Shown: in pieces, positions 1 to 9,670 of the stretch
Numbering within the stretch: the first letter of the stretch is position 1
How the letters are laid out: every line of letters starts with the position of its first letter
NCBI GenBank assembly: GCA_017451385.1
Contig: JAFSPS010000046.1
Span: 24,252-88,251, forward strand
Reading direction: 5' to 3'
DNA from: Bacteroidales bacterium
Lineage (GTDB): Bacteria > Bacteroidota > Bacteroidia > Bacteroidales > P3
DNA: 64,000 nucleotides
The notes under the pieces: model-generated
Told to the model about the DNA's origin: nothing
What the model saw: only the letters and a program-made list of their open reading frames with translations
The model's database searches: none
Program-made: the position numbers and the translations under genes

Positions 1-580
1 CGAGAGCGCCGCCCGGGTGGAAGCGTGCAAAGTCGCGTGCCGTGAAGTTGCGGCACTCTATCAGTGCTACTGCCAGCGCGTCGCCCATGACGAGCTGTGC
101 TGTGGTTGACGAAGTCGGTGCGAGGTTGTTGGGGCAGGCCTCGTGAGCCACGGTGGTGTTGAGTACGATGTCGGCCTCGTGAGCGAGGAAAGAGTCGGTG
201 TTGCCGACAATGGCGATAAGCGTATTGCCGAAATTTTTAATCAGAGGCACGAGGACTTTTATTTCTGGCGTGTTGCCGCTCTTGGAGATGCAGATGACCA
301 CATCATCATGCTGCACCATGCCGAGGTCGCCGTGGATGGCATCGGCGGCGTGCATGAATAGTGCGGGGGTGCCGGTGGAGTTGAAGGTGGAAACAATCTT
401 TGTCGCTATGTTGGCGCTCTTGCCGATGCCTGTAATGATGGCGCGTCCGGACGAAGAAAAAAGTTTTTTTACCGCCTCGGCAAAATTGATGTCTATTAGT
501 CTGGATAAGTTTTCTATAGCCTTGCCTTCATCGGCAATGACTTGTAATGCAATATCTTGTATTTCCTTGTCGGATTTCAT
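1..580 (-). CDS. kdsD: Arabinose-5-phosphate isomerase (KdsD/KpsF family), C-terminal part outside window
   Basis: The reverse strand reads an open frame from an ATG at 578-580 to the window edge (193 codons). It begins MKSDKEIQDIALQVIADEGK and contains a SIS sugar-isomerase domain: ITGIGKSANIA phosphate-binding segment, HAADAIHGDLG, and ISKSGNTPEI. The family interconverts D-ribulose-5-phosphate and D-arabinose-5-phosphate, the first step of Kdo synthesis for lipopolysaccharide. The full protein is usually ~320 residues with two C-terminal CBS domains, which lie beyond the left edge. It is divergent from recQ across an ~80-bp promoter region, an arrangement common in Bacteroidales. Identity is confident from the SIS motifs; the CBS part cannot be seen. 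Confidence 0.9.
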   Translation of the reverse strand, partial: MKSDKEIQDIALQVIADEGKAIENLSRLIDINFAEAVKKLFSSSGRAIITGIGKSANIATKIVSTFNSTGTPALFMHAADAIHGDLGMVQHDDVVICISKSGNTPEIKVLVPLIKNFGNTLIAIVGNTDSFLAHEADIVLNTTVAHEACPNNLAPTSSTTAQLVMGDALAVALIECRNFTARDFARFHPGGAL

Positions 581-592
581 TTGCAATTTTTT

Positions 593-623
593 TTTGTGGT
601 GTGGCGGAAAATTGCTAACTTTG
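593..623 (+). promoter_or_regulatory. Bacteroidota-type promoter for recQ
   Basis: TTTG at 593-596, exactly 19 bases, then TAACTTTG at 616-623 matches the -33/-7 consensus of the primary Bacteroidota sigma factor. Transcription should start about 630, giving a ~30-base leader before the recQ ATG at 661. A possible opposing -7 box for kdsD (TACATTTG on the - strand, 636-643) overlaps this region, but I see no well-spaced -33 element for it. Confidence 0.65.
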
Positions 624-660
624 AATTTCGTTTTGCAAATGTACACGTTTTTTTGAAATC

Positions 661-2889
661 ATGATAGACTTGCAGGCCAAATTAAGGGAAATATTCGGGT
701 TCGACCGTTTCAAGGGAGACCAGGAGGCCATCATACGCAGCGTTCTGGATGGCAATGACACTTTCGTCATCATGCCTACGGGCAGTGGCAAATCACTCTG
801 CTATCAGTTGCCAGCCATGATATGTGAAGGCACCGCCATCGTGGTGTCGCCACTCATAGCGTTGATGAAAAATCAGGTTGACGCAGTCCGCTACACTTCG
901 GGGCATGACGGCGTGGCACACTTTCTCAATTCGTCGCTCAACAAGCAGCAGACCATGGAGGTGAAGCTGGACCTGATAACGGGAGGGACGAAGCTGCTCT
1001 ATGTGGCTCCGGAGACGCTTTCTAAGGATGATACCATAGATTTCTTGCAACGTTTGCACATCTCATTTTTTGCTATTGACGAGGCGCACTGCATCTCGGA
1101 GTGGGGGCACGACTTCCGTCCTGAGTATGGTCGCTTGAGGCAAGCCATAGACCGCATACGCGAAGGCGTGAGCTGCAAGAACAAGATGCCCATCCTTGCG
1201 CTCACGGCTTCTGCTACGCCCAAGGTGCAGCAGGACATAGTGCGTAACTTGAAGATGGAAGAGGCGCAACGGTTCGTGTCGTCCTTCAACCGCCCCAACC
1301 TATATTATGAGGTACGGCCGAAACCTGCCGATGCAATGGCTCTTCACAAGGACATTATACGCTTCATCAAGCAGAATCCGCATAAGAGCGGCATCATCTA
1401 TTGCCTGACGCGCAAGCGCGTTGAGGACCTTGCCGAGTTGCTGCAAATCAATGGTATCCGCGCGTTGCCCTACCATGCGGGTCTCGACAACAAGGTGCGT
1501 ACGGAGAATCAGGACAAATTTCTCATGGAAGAGGCCGATGTCATCGTTGCCACCATTGCTTTCGGCATGGGAATTGACAAGCCCGACGTGCGTTTTGTCA
1601 TCCACTATGACATACCTAAAAGCCTTGAAGGCTACTATCAGGAGACGGGGCGCGCGGGGCGCGATGGCGGCGAGGGACACTGCATAGCCTACTACAGCGA
1701 CCAAGATGTGGAGAAACTATATAAGTTCTTCACCGACAAGAAGAATATCACGGAGCAGGAGATGGCCAACCAGCTGGTGCAGGAAATGGTGTCCTATGCT
1801 GAGAGTTCTGCTTGCCGACGTGTCAGTCTGCTCAAATACTTCGGCGAGGATTTTCCTGCCAAGCATTGCGACAACTGCGACAACTGCCTGCACCCCAAGC
1901 CTCATGTGGAAGCCCATGAGGAGATGGTGTATGCCCTTGAGACCATACAGGCCTGTAATCAGGCGTTCCGCATCAGCGAACTCATTGATGTCATGATGGG
2001 GCGCAAGAATGCTAAGACCAAGGTCTATAAGCCGGAGCAGCTGGAGCAGTATGGGCAGGGAACGGACCACGACGACCTTTTCTGGCGTGCCGTGCTACGC
2101 CAAGCCATCTTTGAAAACCTCGTCATCAAGGAGGTGGAGAAGTTTGGTGTTCTGCGTCTCACACCGGCAGGCTACAAGTATATGAAACATCCATACGAGC
2201 TGATGGTGGCCTGCGACCACGACTATTCGGGCAACGGCGATGGCGACGACGATGAGGCTCCTGCCGGCGGCAGTATCATAGCGGCAGCCGACGAGGTGCT
2301 ATATTCGCAACTTGTAGGCCTGCGCAAGGACATAGCCAAAAAAAACAAACTTGCCAGTACGCAGGTGATATTCCAAGACATTTCGCTCAACGATATGACG
2401 ATACAGTACCCCTGTACCATAGAGGAACTGAGTCGCTGCAGCGGTGTCGGCATTGCTAAAGCGCAGCGTTGGGGGCAGCCTTTTGTTGACCTCATCAAGC
2501 AGTATGTGGAAGACAACGATATAGAGCGTCCGCAGGACATCGTCATCCGCTCTGCCGTCAACAAGACGAGTCTGCGCGGCTATATCATCACCAATATTGA
2601 CCGTTGCAAGTCGCTTGACGATATTGTCGAGGGCAAAGGTCTCACGATGGATGAGCTCCTCGATGAGATAGAGGCTATCGTCAAGGCTGGTTCGCGCATT
2701 AATATAGACTACTATATTAACGCCAACATAGACGAGGAACATCAGGAGGTATTGCTCGACTACTGGCGCAACAGCGAGAGCGACTCTATGGAAGAGGCCT
2801 TCGAGGAATTTGCTGACGAGCCTGACGACTATCCAGAACGCGACATACGCCTGATGCATATCAAATTCCTAATCGACTACACCTATTGA
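661..2889 (+). CDS. recQ: ATP-dependent DNA helicase RecQ
   Basis: A 742-residue superfamily 2 3'-5' DNA helicase for recombination and fork repair. Visible motifs are Walker A TGSGKS (residues ~40-45), the DEAH box with the following [14 protein letters not shown] RecQ signature (~140), motif [11 protein letters not shown] (~330), and the zinc-binding cysteines of the RQC region (ACRR...HCDNCDNC, ~383-410). A winged-helix part follows, and an HRDC-like region with the acidic tail common in Bacteroidota. Length fits the family (600-740). The start is the first ATG, ~30 bases after the predicted transcription start. The stop overlaps the region upstream of the next gene by a few bases, suggesting co-transcription. 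Confidence 0.95.
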   Translation: MIDLQAKLREIFGFDRFKGDQEAIIRSVLDGNDTFVIMPTGSGKSLCYQLPAMICEGTAIVVSPLIALMKNQVDAVRYTSGHDGVAHFLNSSLNKQQTMEVKLDLITGGTKLLYVAPETLSKDDTIDFLQRLHISFFAIDEAHCISEWGHDFRPEYGRLRQAIDRIREGVSCKNKMPILALTASATPKVQQDIVRNLKMEEAQRFVSSFNRPNLYYEVRPKPADAMALHKDIIRFIKQNPHKSGIIYCLTRKRVEDLAELLQINGIRALPYHAGLDNKVRTENQDKFLMEEADVIVATIAFGMGIDKPDVRFVIHYDIPKSLEGYYQETGRAGRDGGEGHCIAYYSDQDVEKLYKFFTDKKNITEQEMANQLVQEMVSYAESSACRRVSLLKYFGEDFPAKHCDNCDNCLHPKPHVEAHEEMVYALETIQACNQAFRISELIDVMMGRKNAKTKVYKPEQLEQYGQGTDHDDLFWRAVLRQAIFENLVIKEVEKFGVLRLTPAGYKYMKHPYELMVACDHDYSGNGDGDDDEAPAGGSIIAAADEVLYSQLVGLRKDIAKKNKLASTQVIFQDISLNDMTIQYPCTIEELSRCSGVGIAKAQRWGQPFVDLIKQYVEDNDIERPQDIVIRSAVNKTSLRGYIITNIDRCKSLDDIVEGKGLTMDELLDEIEAIVKAGSRINIDYYINANIDEEHQEVLLDYWRNSESDSMEEAFEEFADEPDDYPERDIRLMHIKFLIDYTY

Positions 2890-2909
2890 ATACGTACCGC
2901 CATAGCATC

Positions 2910-4553
2910 ATGTATCATCGATACAGACATACATTATTTCTATTGGCGCTACTGCTTTCGGCCTGCGCAAGGCAGGGCTATCCTGAAGGCGGGCCGCGCG
3001 ATACCGAGCCGCCGCGTATAGTTGAAGAGACCCCTCCCAATGGGTCACTGCATTTTGCTGCTGGCAGTTTCTTTGTCGGTTTTGATGAGTATGTCAATCT
3101 GCAAGATGCCGACAATAATGTCATCATCTCGCCGCCGATGAGCCCTAAGCCTACATTCGCTACGCGTAGGCGTGGCGTGCAGGTGACGTTCAACGATAGT
3201 CTGCGACCAAACACTACCTATCTTTTTCAGTTCAAGAACGCTGTCGCCGACCTCAACGAGGGCAACAAGCTCGGCAGCTACGAATATGCTTTCTCTACGG
3301 GCGGCGTTATTGACAGCATGATGTTGCAGGGCAGTGTGCTTGACGCTTTCAGCCATGAGCCGCGCAAGGATGCCGTCACGGTGATGCTATATGCCGACAG
3401 TCTCCCCGACTCGGCTGTGGTGAGCGGTTCGCCGAGCCATGTCACACGGTGCGATGCCGATGGCAGTTTCCGCTTTTCTAATATCAAGCCGGGCAGTTTT
3501 CGCCTTGTTGCCATAGAGGATGCAGACCGCAATTTTCGTTATTCGCCCAATGAAGCCGTTGCCTTCGCTTCAGATGTTGTCAATTCGTATGGGGCAAATG
3601 ACACGTTGCGTGTGTTGCACAATATGCTTATGTCGATAGATGAAGGCACGGTGCAGCGTGTTGCGTCGAGTGGCATGTCGCGCGAGAGCTATGCCGAGAT
3701 TGTTACGGTGGCACCTATGTTTCAACCATCGGTGCAATGCGACACGGCGTGTGTGTGGCGTCTATCGCCCAATCGTGACACCATCCGTCTTTGGGCTATG
3801 GACCCTCATGTGACGTCGCTTGTCGTGACGATTGCCGACAGTGGTCTATCGGACACCATCAAGATGCAATATCGCAAGCGGCGTAGGGGAGCTGGCAATG
3901 CCATGTCGTCGCAAAGTGATGCGTGGTGCCGTTTCTCCTTCTCTGGCAGCCTACCTTATTTCGCTACTCCCAAAGTATTGTTTTCGATGCCTATTGACAC
4001 CTCTGCATCGCATCTGGATTCGGCAGTCGTTGTTGTGCATCTGCCCGATAGCGTGGTGTCGTATCATAATCTCGTTGTTGACAGCGGCGGCATGGGGGCT
4101 TCTTTCTCCTTTGATGTTGTGGCGGAGCACAAGTATGTAGTAAAGTTGCGTGCCGCTGTGTTGCGCAACCTGTATGGCGAAGAAAACGACAGTCTCCAGA
4201 CGGCTGTAGAGGCGATGGGTGCCGAAAAATATGGGGCTATTATTGTCACGCTCGCCGATGCCGACCCGTCAATGCAATACCTGGTGCAGATAACCGACGA
4301 GCAGGGTGCCGTGAAGGCTACAATGCCCGTCAGTGGTGCCGCCAAGGCGCGTTTTGCCAACCTGCAGCCGTCCAGCTACAAAGTGCAGGTCATAGTAGAT
4401 AACGATGGCAATGGCAAGTGGACGCCGGGGAACTACTTTACGAAGCGACAGCCCGAGGCAGTCCTTTATCTTGGCAAGACGCTTGTTCTGCGAGCTAACT
4501 GGGATATAGAAGAGACCATCTCTGTCGCGGAGGGCGGCAGTGCGAGCAAATAG
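2910..4553 (+). CDS. Ig-like domain lipoprotein, Bacteroidota surface/cell-envelope type
   Basis: A 547-residue lipoprotein. The N-terminus is a short basic stretch, a hydrophobic helix and lipobox LLSAC (Cys at residue 19 from this ATG). Next comes a CARQGYPEGGPRDTEPPR segment and a bacterial Ig-like (SbsA/Big_5-like) domain with 'NTTYLFQF' and 'NEGN' features. Two carboxypeptidase-regulatory-like beta domains follow (SFRLVAIEDADRNFRYSPNEA; YKVQVIVDNDGNGKWTPG). A TTG at 2886 would give 8 extra residues, but the ATG at 2910 places the signal correctly. Such lipoproteins are near-universal beside recQ in Bacteroidales; their function is not established. Likely co-transcribed with recQ. Confidence 0.8.
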   Translation: MYHRYRHTLFLLALLLSACARQGYPEGGPRDTEPPRIVEETPPNGSLHFAAGSFFVGFDEYVNLQDADNNVIISPPMSPKPTFATRRRGVQVTFNDSLRPNTTYLFQFKNAVADLNEGNKLGSYEYAFSTGGVIDSMMLQGSVLDAFSHEPRKDAVTVMLYADSLPDSAVVSGSPSHVTRCDADGSFRFSNIKPGSFRLVAIEDADRNFRYSPNEAVAFASDVVNSYGANDTLRVLHNMLMSIDEGTVQRVASSGMSRESYAEIVTVAPMFQPSVQCDTACVWRLSPNRDTIRLWAMDPHVTSLVVTIADSGLSDTIKMQYRKRRRGAGNAMSSQSDAWCRFSFSGSLPYFATPKVLFSMPIDTSASHLDSAVVVVHLPDSVVSYHNLVVDSGGMGASFSFDVVAEHKYVVKLRAAVLRNLYGEENDSLQTAVEAMGAEKYGAIIVTLADADPSMQYLVQITDEQGAVKATMPVSGAAKARFANLQPSSYKVQVIVDNDGNGKWTPGNYFTKRQPEAVLYLGKTLVLRANWDIEETISVAEGGSASK

Positions 4554-4583
4554 TTTCCTCACAGCCGAAACGTTCGTACCACT

Positions 4584-6062
4584 ATGGCTAACAGCGGCAT
4601 ACAGGGCAAATTCTTCTCGGGGCTTTTCTGGGTGTTGCTGCTCAACCTGTTGGTCAAGCCGTTGTGGATTTTTGGTATAGAGGTTGGTGTGCAGAACGCT
4701 GTGGGTGCTGCCAGCTACGGCTTCTACTTTTCTATTTTCAACCTTGCAGTAATCTTCAATATACTGCTTGATTTAGGCATAACCAACTATAATACGCGCA
4801 ACATAGCACGTCATCCACAGCTGCTTGGCAAGCATCTGTCGCACATACTCTCCATCAAGGTGTTGCTGCTCTTTGTCTATGTGGTGGCAACGTTCACTAT
4901 TGGTGCTCTGCTTGGCTATGATTCGCATCAGTTCTATATCCTTGCTTTCCTTTGTTTCAACCAATTCCTCAACTCGTTGCTGCTCTATCTGCGTAGCAAT
5001 TACGAGGGACTTCTTCTCTTCAAGTGGGATAGCGTGCTCAGCGTCATGGACCGTGTGCTGATGATTGTCATCTGCGGTGCGTTGCTCTTTTATTCCTCGC
5101 ATGGGGCTGTGCCATTTGCTATAGAGTGGTTTGTCTATGCGCAGACGGTGGCATATCTCGTAACCGTTGTCTTTGCCTTCGTAGTCCTCGTGCGTCGTGT
5201 TGGTGTCTGTCGGCTGCGGTGGCATCGTCCTTTTGCCCTGCTGATGTTGCGGCGGAGTGCGCCTTTTGCTCTGCTGGTTCTCCTCATGGCCAGCTACAAT
5301 CGTCTCGACCCTATACTGCTATCGCTCCTTCTGCCCGATGGCGACACGGCAGCAGGGGTCTATGCCAGCGCGTTCCGATTGTTGGATGCCCTCACCATGA
5401 TTGCCTATCTTGTCTCGGTGCCGTTGCTGCCTGTCTATGCACGCCTTACGCATCGCTATGAGCCTGTTGTCGCTGGCAAGGAGCTGGGTGATGTTACGCG
5501 GCTGTCGTTCTCGTTGTTACAGGTCTTTGCCATTACTGCTGCGGTCGGTCTCGCCTTTGTAGCCTCGCCGCTCATGCAGTTGCTATATGTTGACCATACG
5601 GCAGAGTCTGCCGATGTGTTTGCCGTTGTTGTTTTCTGCATCATCCCTATATCGCTCACGTATATCTTTGGCACGCTGCTCACCGCCGGAGGTCATTTGC
5701 GGCAGCTCAATATTCTGGCCTCTGTTGCCCTGACGATAAATGTTGGTGCTAATGTGCTGCTTATCCCGCGCTATGGCGCGGTGGGAAGCGCATGGGCAAG
5801 CCTTGCTGCACAATCGTTTATGGCGGTGGCACAGATGATTGTCGCCATGCGGATATATTCGATGCGCCCTTCGGCGAGCTATGTGCTGCGCTTTGTGCTT
5901 TTCATTGTTGCTGTGGTAGGTTCTAATATGGCGTGTGCCAGTCTTGCGCTGCCGTGGCTGTGGCAGCTGGCATTTGCTGCTGTGCTATCACTCCTCGCCG
6001 CTGTGCTGCTGCGGTTGATAGACTTCCGAGCCATGCTCTCGTTGCTCACCAAACGAGGCTGA
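4584..6062 (+). CDS. Polysaccharide flippase / MATE-like oligosaccharide transporter
   Basis: A 492-residue, almost wholly hydrophobic protein with about 14 predicted membrane helices spread end to end. The N-terminal pattern (GLFWVLLLNLLVKPLWIFGI, then GAASYGFYFSIFNLAVIFNI) matches the polysaccharide-biosynthesis (Wzx/RfbX, MOP superfamily) exporters that flip lipid-linked sugars across the inner membrane. It lies 30 bases after the lipoprotein gene on the same strand and is probably in its operon. No glycosyltransferases lie nearby, so the substrate is unknown; a lipid II flippase role is possible but not demonstrated. Confidence 0.75.
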   Translation: MANSGIQGKFFSGLFWVLLLNLLVKPLWIFGIEVGVQNAVGAASYGFYFSIFNLAVIFNILLDLGITNYNTRNIARHPQLLGKHLSHILSIKVLLLFVYVVATFTIGALLGYDSHQFYILAFLCFNQFLNSLLLYLRSNYEGLLLFKWDSVLSVMDRVLMIVICGALLFYSSHGAVPFAIEWFVYAQTVAYLVTVVFAFVVLVRRVGVCRLRWHRPFALLMLRRSAPFALLVLLMASYNRLDPILLSLLLPDGDTAAGVYASAFRLLDALTMIAYLVSVPLLPVYARLTHRYEPVVAGKELGDVTRLSFSLLQVFAITAAVGLAFVASPLMQLLYVDHTAESADVFAVVVFCIIPISLTYIFGTLLTAGGHLRQLNILASVALTINVGANVLLIPRYGAVGSAWASLAAQSFMAVAQMIVAMRIYSMRPSASYVLRFVLFIVAVVGSNMACASLALPWLWQLAFAAVLSLLAAVLLRLIDFRAMLSLLTKRG

Positions 6063-6198
6063 GATGTTAGCGTTTCTAATGAAACGATGTATTGGAAGGA
6101 AGAATCTCAATTGCTATAGTGCGGAGAGTCCTTGACACTTAGAACTACAATAATGCACCTCATCGCCCTCTTTGAGAAATATAAATTCTTAAATTGCG

Positions 6199-6210
6199 TT
6201 AATATATTAA
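6199..6210. promoter_or_regulatory. Palindrome upstream of fabD
   Basis: The 12-base perfect palindrome TTAATATATTAA is flanked by TTGC-G on the left (6194-6198) and GCAA on the right (6211-6214), so the symmetry extends to about 21 bases with one asymmetric base. It sits ~95 bases before fabD in a 246-base intergenic region that holds no gene. It could be a transcription-factor site; no regulator is identified. Confidence 0.25.
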
Positions 6211-6308
6211 GCAATCTCCGTAATGCCTATGTAAAAAAAATATGGGTACAGAGATTGTTGTGAAAAAAAGAATTATAGATAAACAAATAATAACATTACA
6301 TACTAAAC

Positions 6309-7193
6309 ATGAAAGCATACGTTTTTCCCGGACAGGGTGCCCAGTTTGTAGGTATGGGCAAAGACCTCTATGATGGCAATAGCGACTGCCGCGCTATGTT
6401 CGAGCGTGCCAACGAGATACTCGGATTCAGCATCACCGACCTCATGTTTGCTGGTACGCCTGAGGACCTAAAGCAGACGCATGTTACGCAGCCTGCGGTG
6501 TTCCTTCATTCTGTTGTGATGGCCAAATATCTTGGTCAGGAGTTTAAGCCCGATATGGTGGGAGGTCATTCGCTTGGCGAGTTTTCCGCTCTTGTGGCAG
6601 CAGGTGCTATGACCTTTGAAGACGGCCTGCGTCTGGTGTCGGCTCGAGCCCGTGCCATGCAGCGTTGCTGCGAGGCAACGCCATCCACAATGGCTGCCAT
6701 TGTCAAGCTGAGCGACGAGCAGGTGGAGCAGATATGCGCAGGCATAACCGACGAGCTGGTTGTGGCTGCCAACTACAATAATCCGGGTCAGGTGGTCGTC
6801 AGCGGCACAATGAAGGGTGTTGCGGCGGCTTGCGAGCGTGCTAAGGAGATGGGCGGAAAAGGCATCCCATTGGCTGTGGGTGGTGCGTTCCATTCGCCGC
6901 TCATGGAGCCGGCGCGTGTGGAACTTGCCGAGGCTATAGAGCACACGGCCTTCGTCAATCCCTGCTGCCCCATCTATCAGAATGTGACGGGCGAGCCGGT
7001 CACCGATGCTGCCACAATCAAGCGTAACCTTGTCAGCCAGCTGACCTCGCCTGTGCGTTGGACGGCAACGATGAAGAACATGCTTCGTGATGGTGCTACC
7101 GAGTTTATTGAGGTCGGCCCCGGCAAAGCCCTGCAAGGCATGGTAAAGAAGGTTAATCCCGACATCAACGCTCACGCTGCCATTGAAGGATAA
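6309..7193 (+). CDS. fabD: Malonyl-CoA:ACP transacylase FabD
   Basis: A 294-residue enzyme that loads malonyl units onto acyl carrier protein for fatty-acid elongation. It opens with the family signature FPGQGAQFVGMGKDLY. The nucleophile elbow is GHSLGEF with Ser88, the partner His195 is in GGAFHSPLME, and the C-terminus has the usual EVGPGKALQGM element. Length and motif order are complete. It is preceded by a 246-base non-coding gap and followed by a strong terminator, so it is likely a single-gene transcript. Confidence 0.95.
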   Translation: MKAYVFPGQGAQFVGMGKDLYDGNSDCRAMFERANEILGFSITDLMFAGTPEDLKQTHVTQPAVFLHSVVMAKYLGQEFKPDMVGGHSLGEFSALVAAGAMTFEDGLRLVSARARAMQRCCEATPSTMAAIVKLSDEQVEQICAGITDELVVAANYNNPGQVVVSGTMKGVAAACERAKEMGGKGIPLAVGGAFHSPLMEPARVELAEAIEHTAFVNPCCPIYQNVTGEPVTDAATIKRNLVSQLTSPVRWTATMKNMLRDGATEFIEVGPGKALQGMVKKVNPDINAHAAIEG

Positions 7194-7208
7194 GTCTTTA
7201 GGTGCGAT

Positions 7209-7259
7209 AAAAACAAAAGCACGTCATCAACATTGCTGTAATGACGTGCTTTTGTTTTT
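7209..7259. terminator. Bidirectional rho-independent terminator between fabD and gmhB
   Basis: A perfect 19-base inverted repeat (arms 7209-7227 and 7241-7259) around a 13-base loop, with A5 at the left end and T5 at the right. The stem core GCACGTCAT is GC-balanced. It serves both the + strand fabD and the convergent - strand gene. Confidence 0.85.
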
Positions 7260-7293
7260 ATGTCTGGTTGACCAGTGGTTGTCCAACGGTTAA

Positions 7294-7884
7294 TCAGTGG
7301 TTGACTGCTGGTTGACTTGTCTCTATTTGTTGTTCTACATCTTCGGCTACTTCAAGTAGCGAAGGGAAGCAGAAATCTACCAGCTGCGGTTGTTGTGTTG
7401 CTATCTCAGGCCATTCGCCTACGAGGATGGTCTGCATGCCGCACCGACGGCCAAACATCATGTCCGTCACGGCATCGCCTATCATCACGCAGTCTTTGAG
7501 GCGTAGTCCGGGGTGGTCGCGGCGTGCTTGTAGTGCCATGCCTATGTTGGGCTTGCGGCAGAAGTCGTGAGCCTCCTTCAGTGCTGGACAATGATAGATG
7601 TGGTCCAAGCGTCCTCCGGCTTGTTCGATGGCTGCGGTCATTTTGGCGTGAACCGCCAGCAAGTCGTCCTCGCTCATGAGGCCTTTGCCTATGCCCTGCT
7701 GGTTGGTGACGACAAAGATGTGGCGGAAAAAGTGCGAAAGGCGTGCTATGCTCTCTGTTGCATGGGGTAGGAGTTCCAGCTCGTCGGGGGTGCTGACATA
7801 GCCGCCGTCGATACGACGGTTGATGACACCGTCGCGGTCCAAGAAAAGTGCTTCGCCTATTCTGATTTTTTCGTATTTTTGCAT
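7294..7884 (-). CDS. gmhB: D-glycero-D-manno-heptose-1,7-bisphosphate 7-phosphatase (HAD-IIIA), GmhB-like
   Basis: A 196-residue HAD hydrolase when started at the ATG at 7882-7884 (MQKYEKIRIGEALFLDRDGV). Motif I is FLDRDGVINRR. The 'VVTNQQGIGKG' motif II is typical of histidinol-phosphatase/GmhB enzymes, followed by cysteines in YHCPALKEAHDFCRKPNIGM (zinc loop) and motif IV MIGDAVTDMMFGRR. The enzyme removes the 7-phosphate in heptose synthesis for LPS or glycans. The open frame extends upstream to 8199, but that part lies opposite the next gene and lacks the family pattern. It is divergent from the PLP-protein gene with 82 bases between starts. Confidence 0.85.
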   Translation of the reverse strand: MQKYEKIRIGEALFLDRDGVINRRIDGGYVSTPDELELLPHATESIARLSHFFRHIFVVTNQQGIGKGLMSEDDLLAVHAKMTAAIEQAGGRLDHIYHCPALKEAHDFCRKPNIGMALQARRDHPGLRLKDCVMIGDAVTDMMFGRRCGMQTILVGEWPEIATQQPQLVDFCFPSLLEVAEDVEQQIETSQPAVNH

Positions 7885-7966
7885 TGCTTTTTGAACGACT
7901 TGTCTATGTGCTTTATTATGAATAATAAACGATGAGAGTGTTTTTTTATTTTCATTATCAGCCACT

Positions 7967-8647
7967 ATGATTAAAGATAATCTTGAAAAAGTCCGCCAAA
8001 CTATTCCTAACGGCACTCGCTTGATAGCCGTCTCCAAGACCAAGCCTGTGGAGGATTTGCAGGAGGCGTATGATGCTGGGCAGCGTCTCTTTGGCGAGAA
8101 TAAGGCCCTCGAGATGCGCGACAAGCATGATGCCCTGCCACACGATATAGAGTGGCATTTCATTGGGCACCTGCAGAAGAACAAAATAAAGTATATCATC
8201 CCCTTCGTGTCGCTGATTCACAGTATCGACAGCGTCGAACTGTTGGAGGCTGTCGATAAGGAAGCCGCCAAGCACGACCGCAGTGTCGATTGTCTGCTGC
8301 AGTTCCACATAGCGCAGGAAGAGACCAAGTTCGGCATGGACATGGCAGAGGCTGAAAACGCCATCGTAGAAATGCGTGACAAGGGCTTGACGCATGTACG
8401 CATAGTCGGCGTGATGGGTATGGCCTCCAATACCGACAACCGCAAGCAGGTGCGCACCGAATTTGCAATGCTTAAAGGGTATTTCGACACGTTGAAGGAA
8501 CGCTATTTTGCTGACGAGGCCGCTTTCTGCGAGCTGTCTATGGGCATGAGTGGCGACTACGACATAGCCATAGAGGAGGGCAGCACGCTGGTGCGTGTGG
8601 GCAGCGCCATATTCGGGGCACGCAACTATGCCAATGTGAATGATTAA
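7967..8647 (+). CDS. PLP homeostasis protein, YggS/PROSC family
   Basis: A 226-residue pyridoxal-phosphate-binding TIM-barrel protein without known catalytic activity, which buffers vitamin B6 and keto/amino-acid pools. The PLP lysine lies in LIAVSKTKPVEDL (Lys24). The family signatures FGENKALEM, WHFIGHLQKNK, HSIDSVELL, GMDMAEA and SMGMSGDYDIAIEEGSTLVRVG are present through the C-terminus. Length matches the family (~220-235). Confidence 0.93.
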   Translation: MIKDNLEKVRQTIPNGTRLIAVSKTKPVEDLQEAYDAGQRLFGENKALEMRDKHDALPHDIEWHFIGHLQKNKIKYIIPFVSLIHSIDSVELLEAVDKEAAKHDRSVDCLLQFHIAQEETKFGMDMAEAENAIVEMRDKGLTHVRIVGVMGMASNTDNRKQVRTEFAMLKGYFDTLKERYFADEAAFCELSMGMSGDYDIAIEEGSTLVRVGSAIFGARNYANVND

Positions 8648-8706
8648 GCTGCTGCCGTTATATAAAACACCTGTTAAGATACATTAATCACTAATTATAC
8701 AGTAAA

Positions 8707-9600
8707 ATGCAGATATTTAAGAAGAAAACGAATATCGTAATATCGTATATCGTCATCACTTTTGGGTTGGCGTTATTCACTTTCGCATGGTCCACGTTCA
8801 TGCTGCCTGCTAAAATCATTTCGGGTGGCGTTACGGGTATGTCATCTATCATCCATTTCCTCACGCCGGGCAATGTGTCCATAGGTCTGTTGAGCCTCCT
8901 CATCAACGGTGTCCTGCTGTTGCTGGGCTTCACGGTCATGGGGTCTAAGTTCGGAGCCAACACCATTTATGGCATCGTGGTCTCGTCCCTTTTCTTCATC
9001 CTGTGGCAGGATATGCTGCATATAGAGCAGTATATCAATGGTCCAGAGCTGATGGGAGGCAACGACTTCCTCTGTGCCATTGTGGGCGGTATGCTCTGTG
9101 GCATTGGCATGGGCTTATGCTTCTCGATGGGTGGCAACACTGGCGGTACCGACATCATAGCCCTCATTGCCAGCAAGTACTATAATATCTCGCCCGGCAA
9201 GGTCATCATGCTCATAGACCTTGTCATCATCGGTTGCACTTTCTTCGTATCGCACAGCTTCGATAAAGTCATATACGGCTACATCGTCATGGCAGCGGCA
9301 ACCTACGTCCTTGACCTTGTTATTGACGGCAACAAGCAGTCATATCAGATTATGGTTTTCTCGTCGCATAACGACGAGATAGGCGAGACCGTCACCAAAG
9401 AGGTGGGACGCGGTGCCACGATGCTCAATGCCGAAGGCCTTTACAGCCACCGCGAGCAAAAAGTACTGCTGATGATGGTGCACCGCACCGACAAGCCTCA
9501 TGTCATGCGCATAATACATCGTATAGACCAAGATGCCTTCATCTCGGTGTCTAAGGCTCAGGGTGTGTATGGCAAGAACTTCGAGAAACTGAAACTATAA
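8707..9600 (+). CDS. YitT family membrane protein (DUF161-DUF2179)
   Basis: A 297-residue protein with about five to six N-terminal membrane helices (residues ~12-190) containing the family's Gly-rich pieces GGVTGMSSIIHF and GGNTGGTDIIALI. A soluble C-terminal DUF2179 domain (~205-297) ends in FISVSKAQGVYGKNFEKLKL. The molecular function of this widespread family is not established. It stands 60 bases after the YggS-like gene and 70 before rpe on the same strand. Confidence 0.88.
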   Translation: MQIFKKKTNIVISYIVITFGLALFTFAWSTFMLPAKIISGGVTGMSSIIHFLTPGNVSIGLLSLLINGVLLLLGFTVMGSKFGANTIYGIVVSSLFFILWQDMLHIEQYINGPELMGGNDFLCAIVGGMLCGIGMGLCFSMGGNTGGTDIIALIASKYYNISPGKVIMLIDLVIIGCTFFVSHSFDKVIYGYIVMAAATYVLDLVIDGNKQSYQIMVFSSHNDEIGETVTKEVGRGATMLNAEGLYSHREQKVLLMMVHRTDKPHVMRIIHRIDQDAFISVSKAQGVYGKNFEKLKL

Positions 9601-9670
9601 TCACTACGTGTATTGGCAGTGTTAGCAAAGCTGCCCCATATAACATTATTCTAAAAACAAAGAATACGAA

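Noticed and set aside
7885-8199. N-terminal extension of the GmhB-like protein
   Set aside because: It lies antisense to the PLP-protein gene and has no HAD-family sequence; the family N-terminus starts at 7884.
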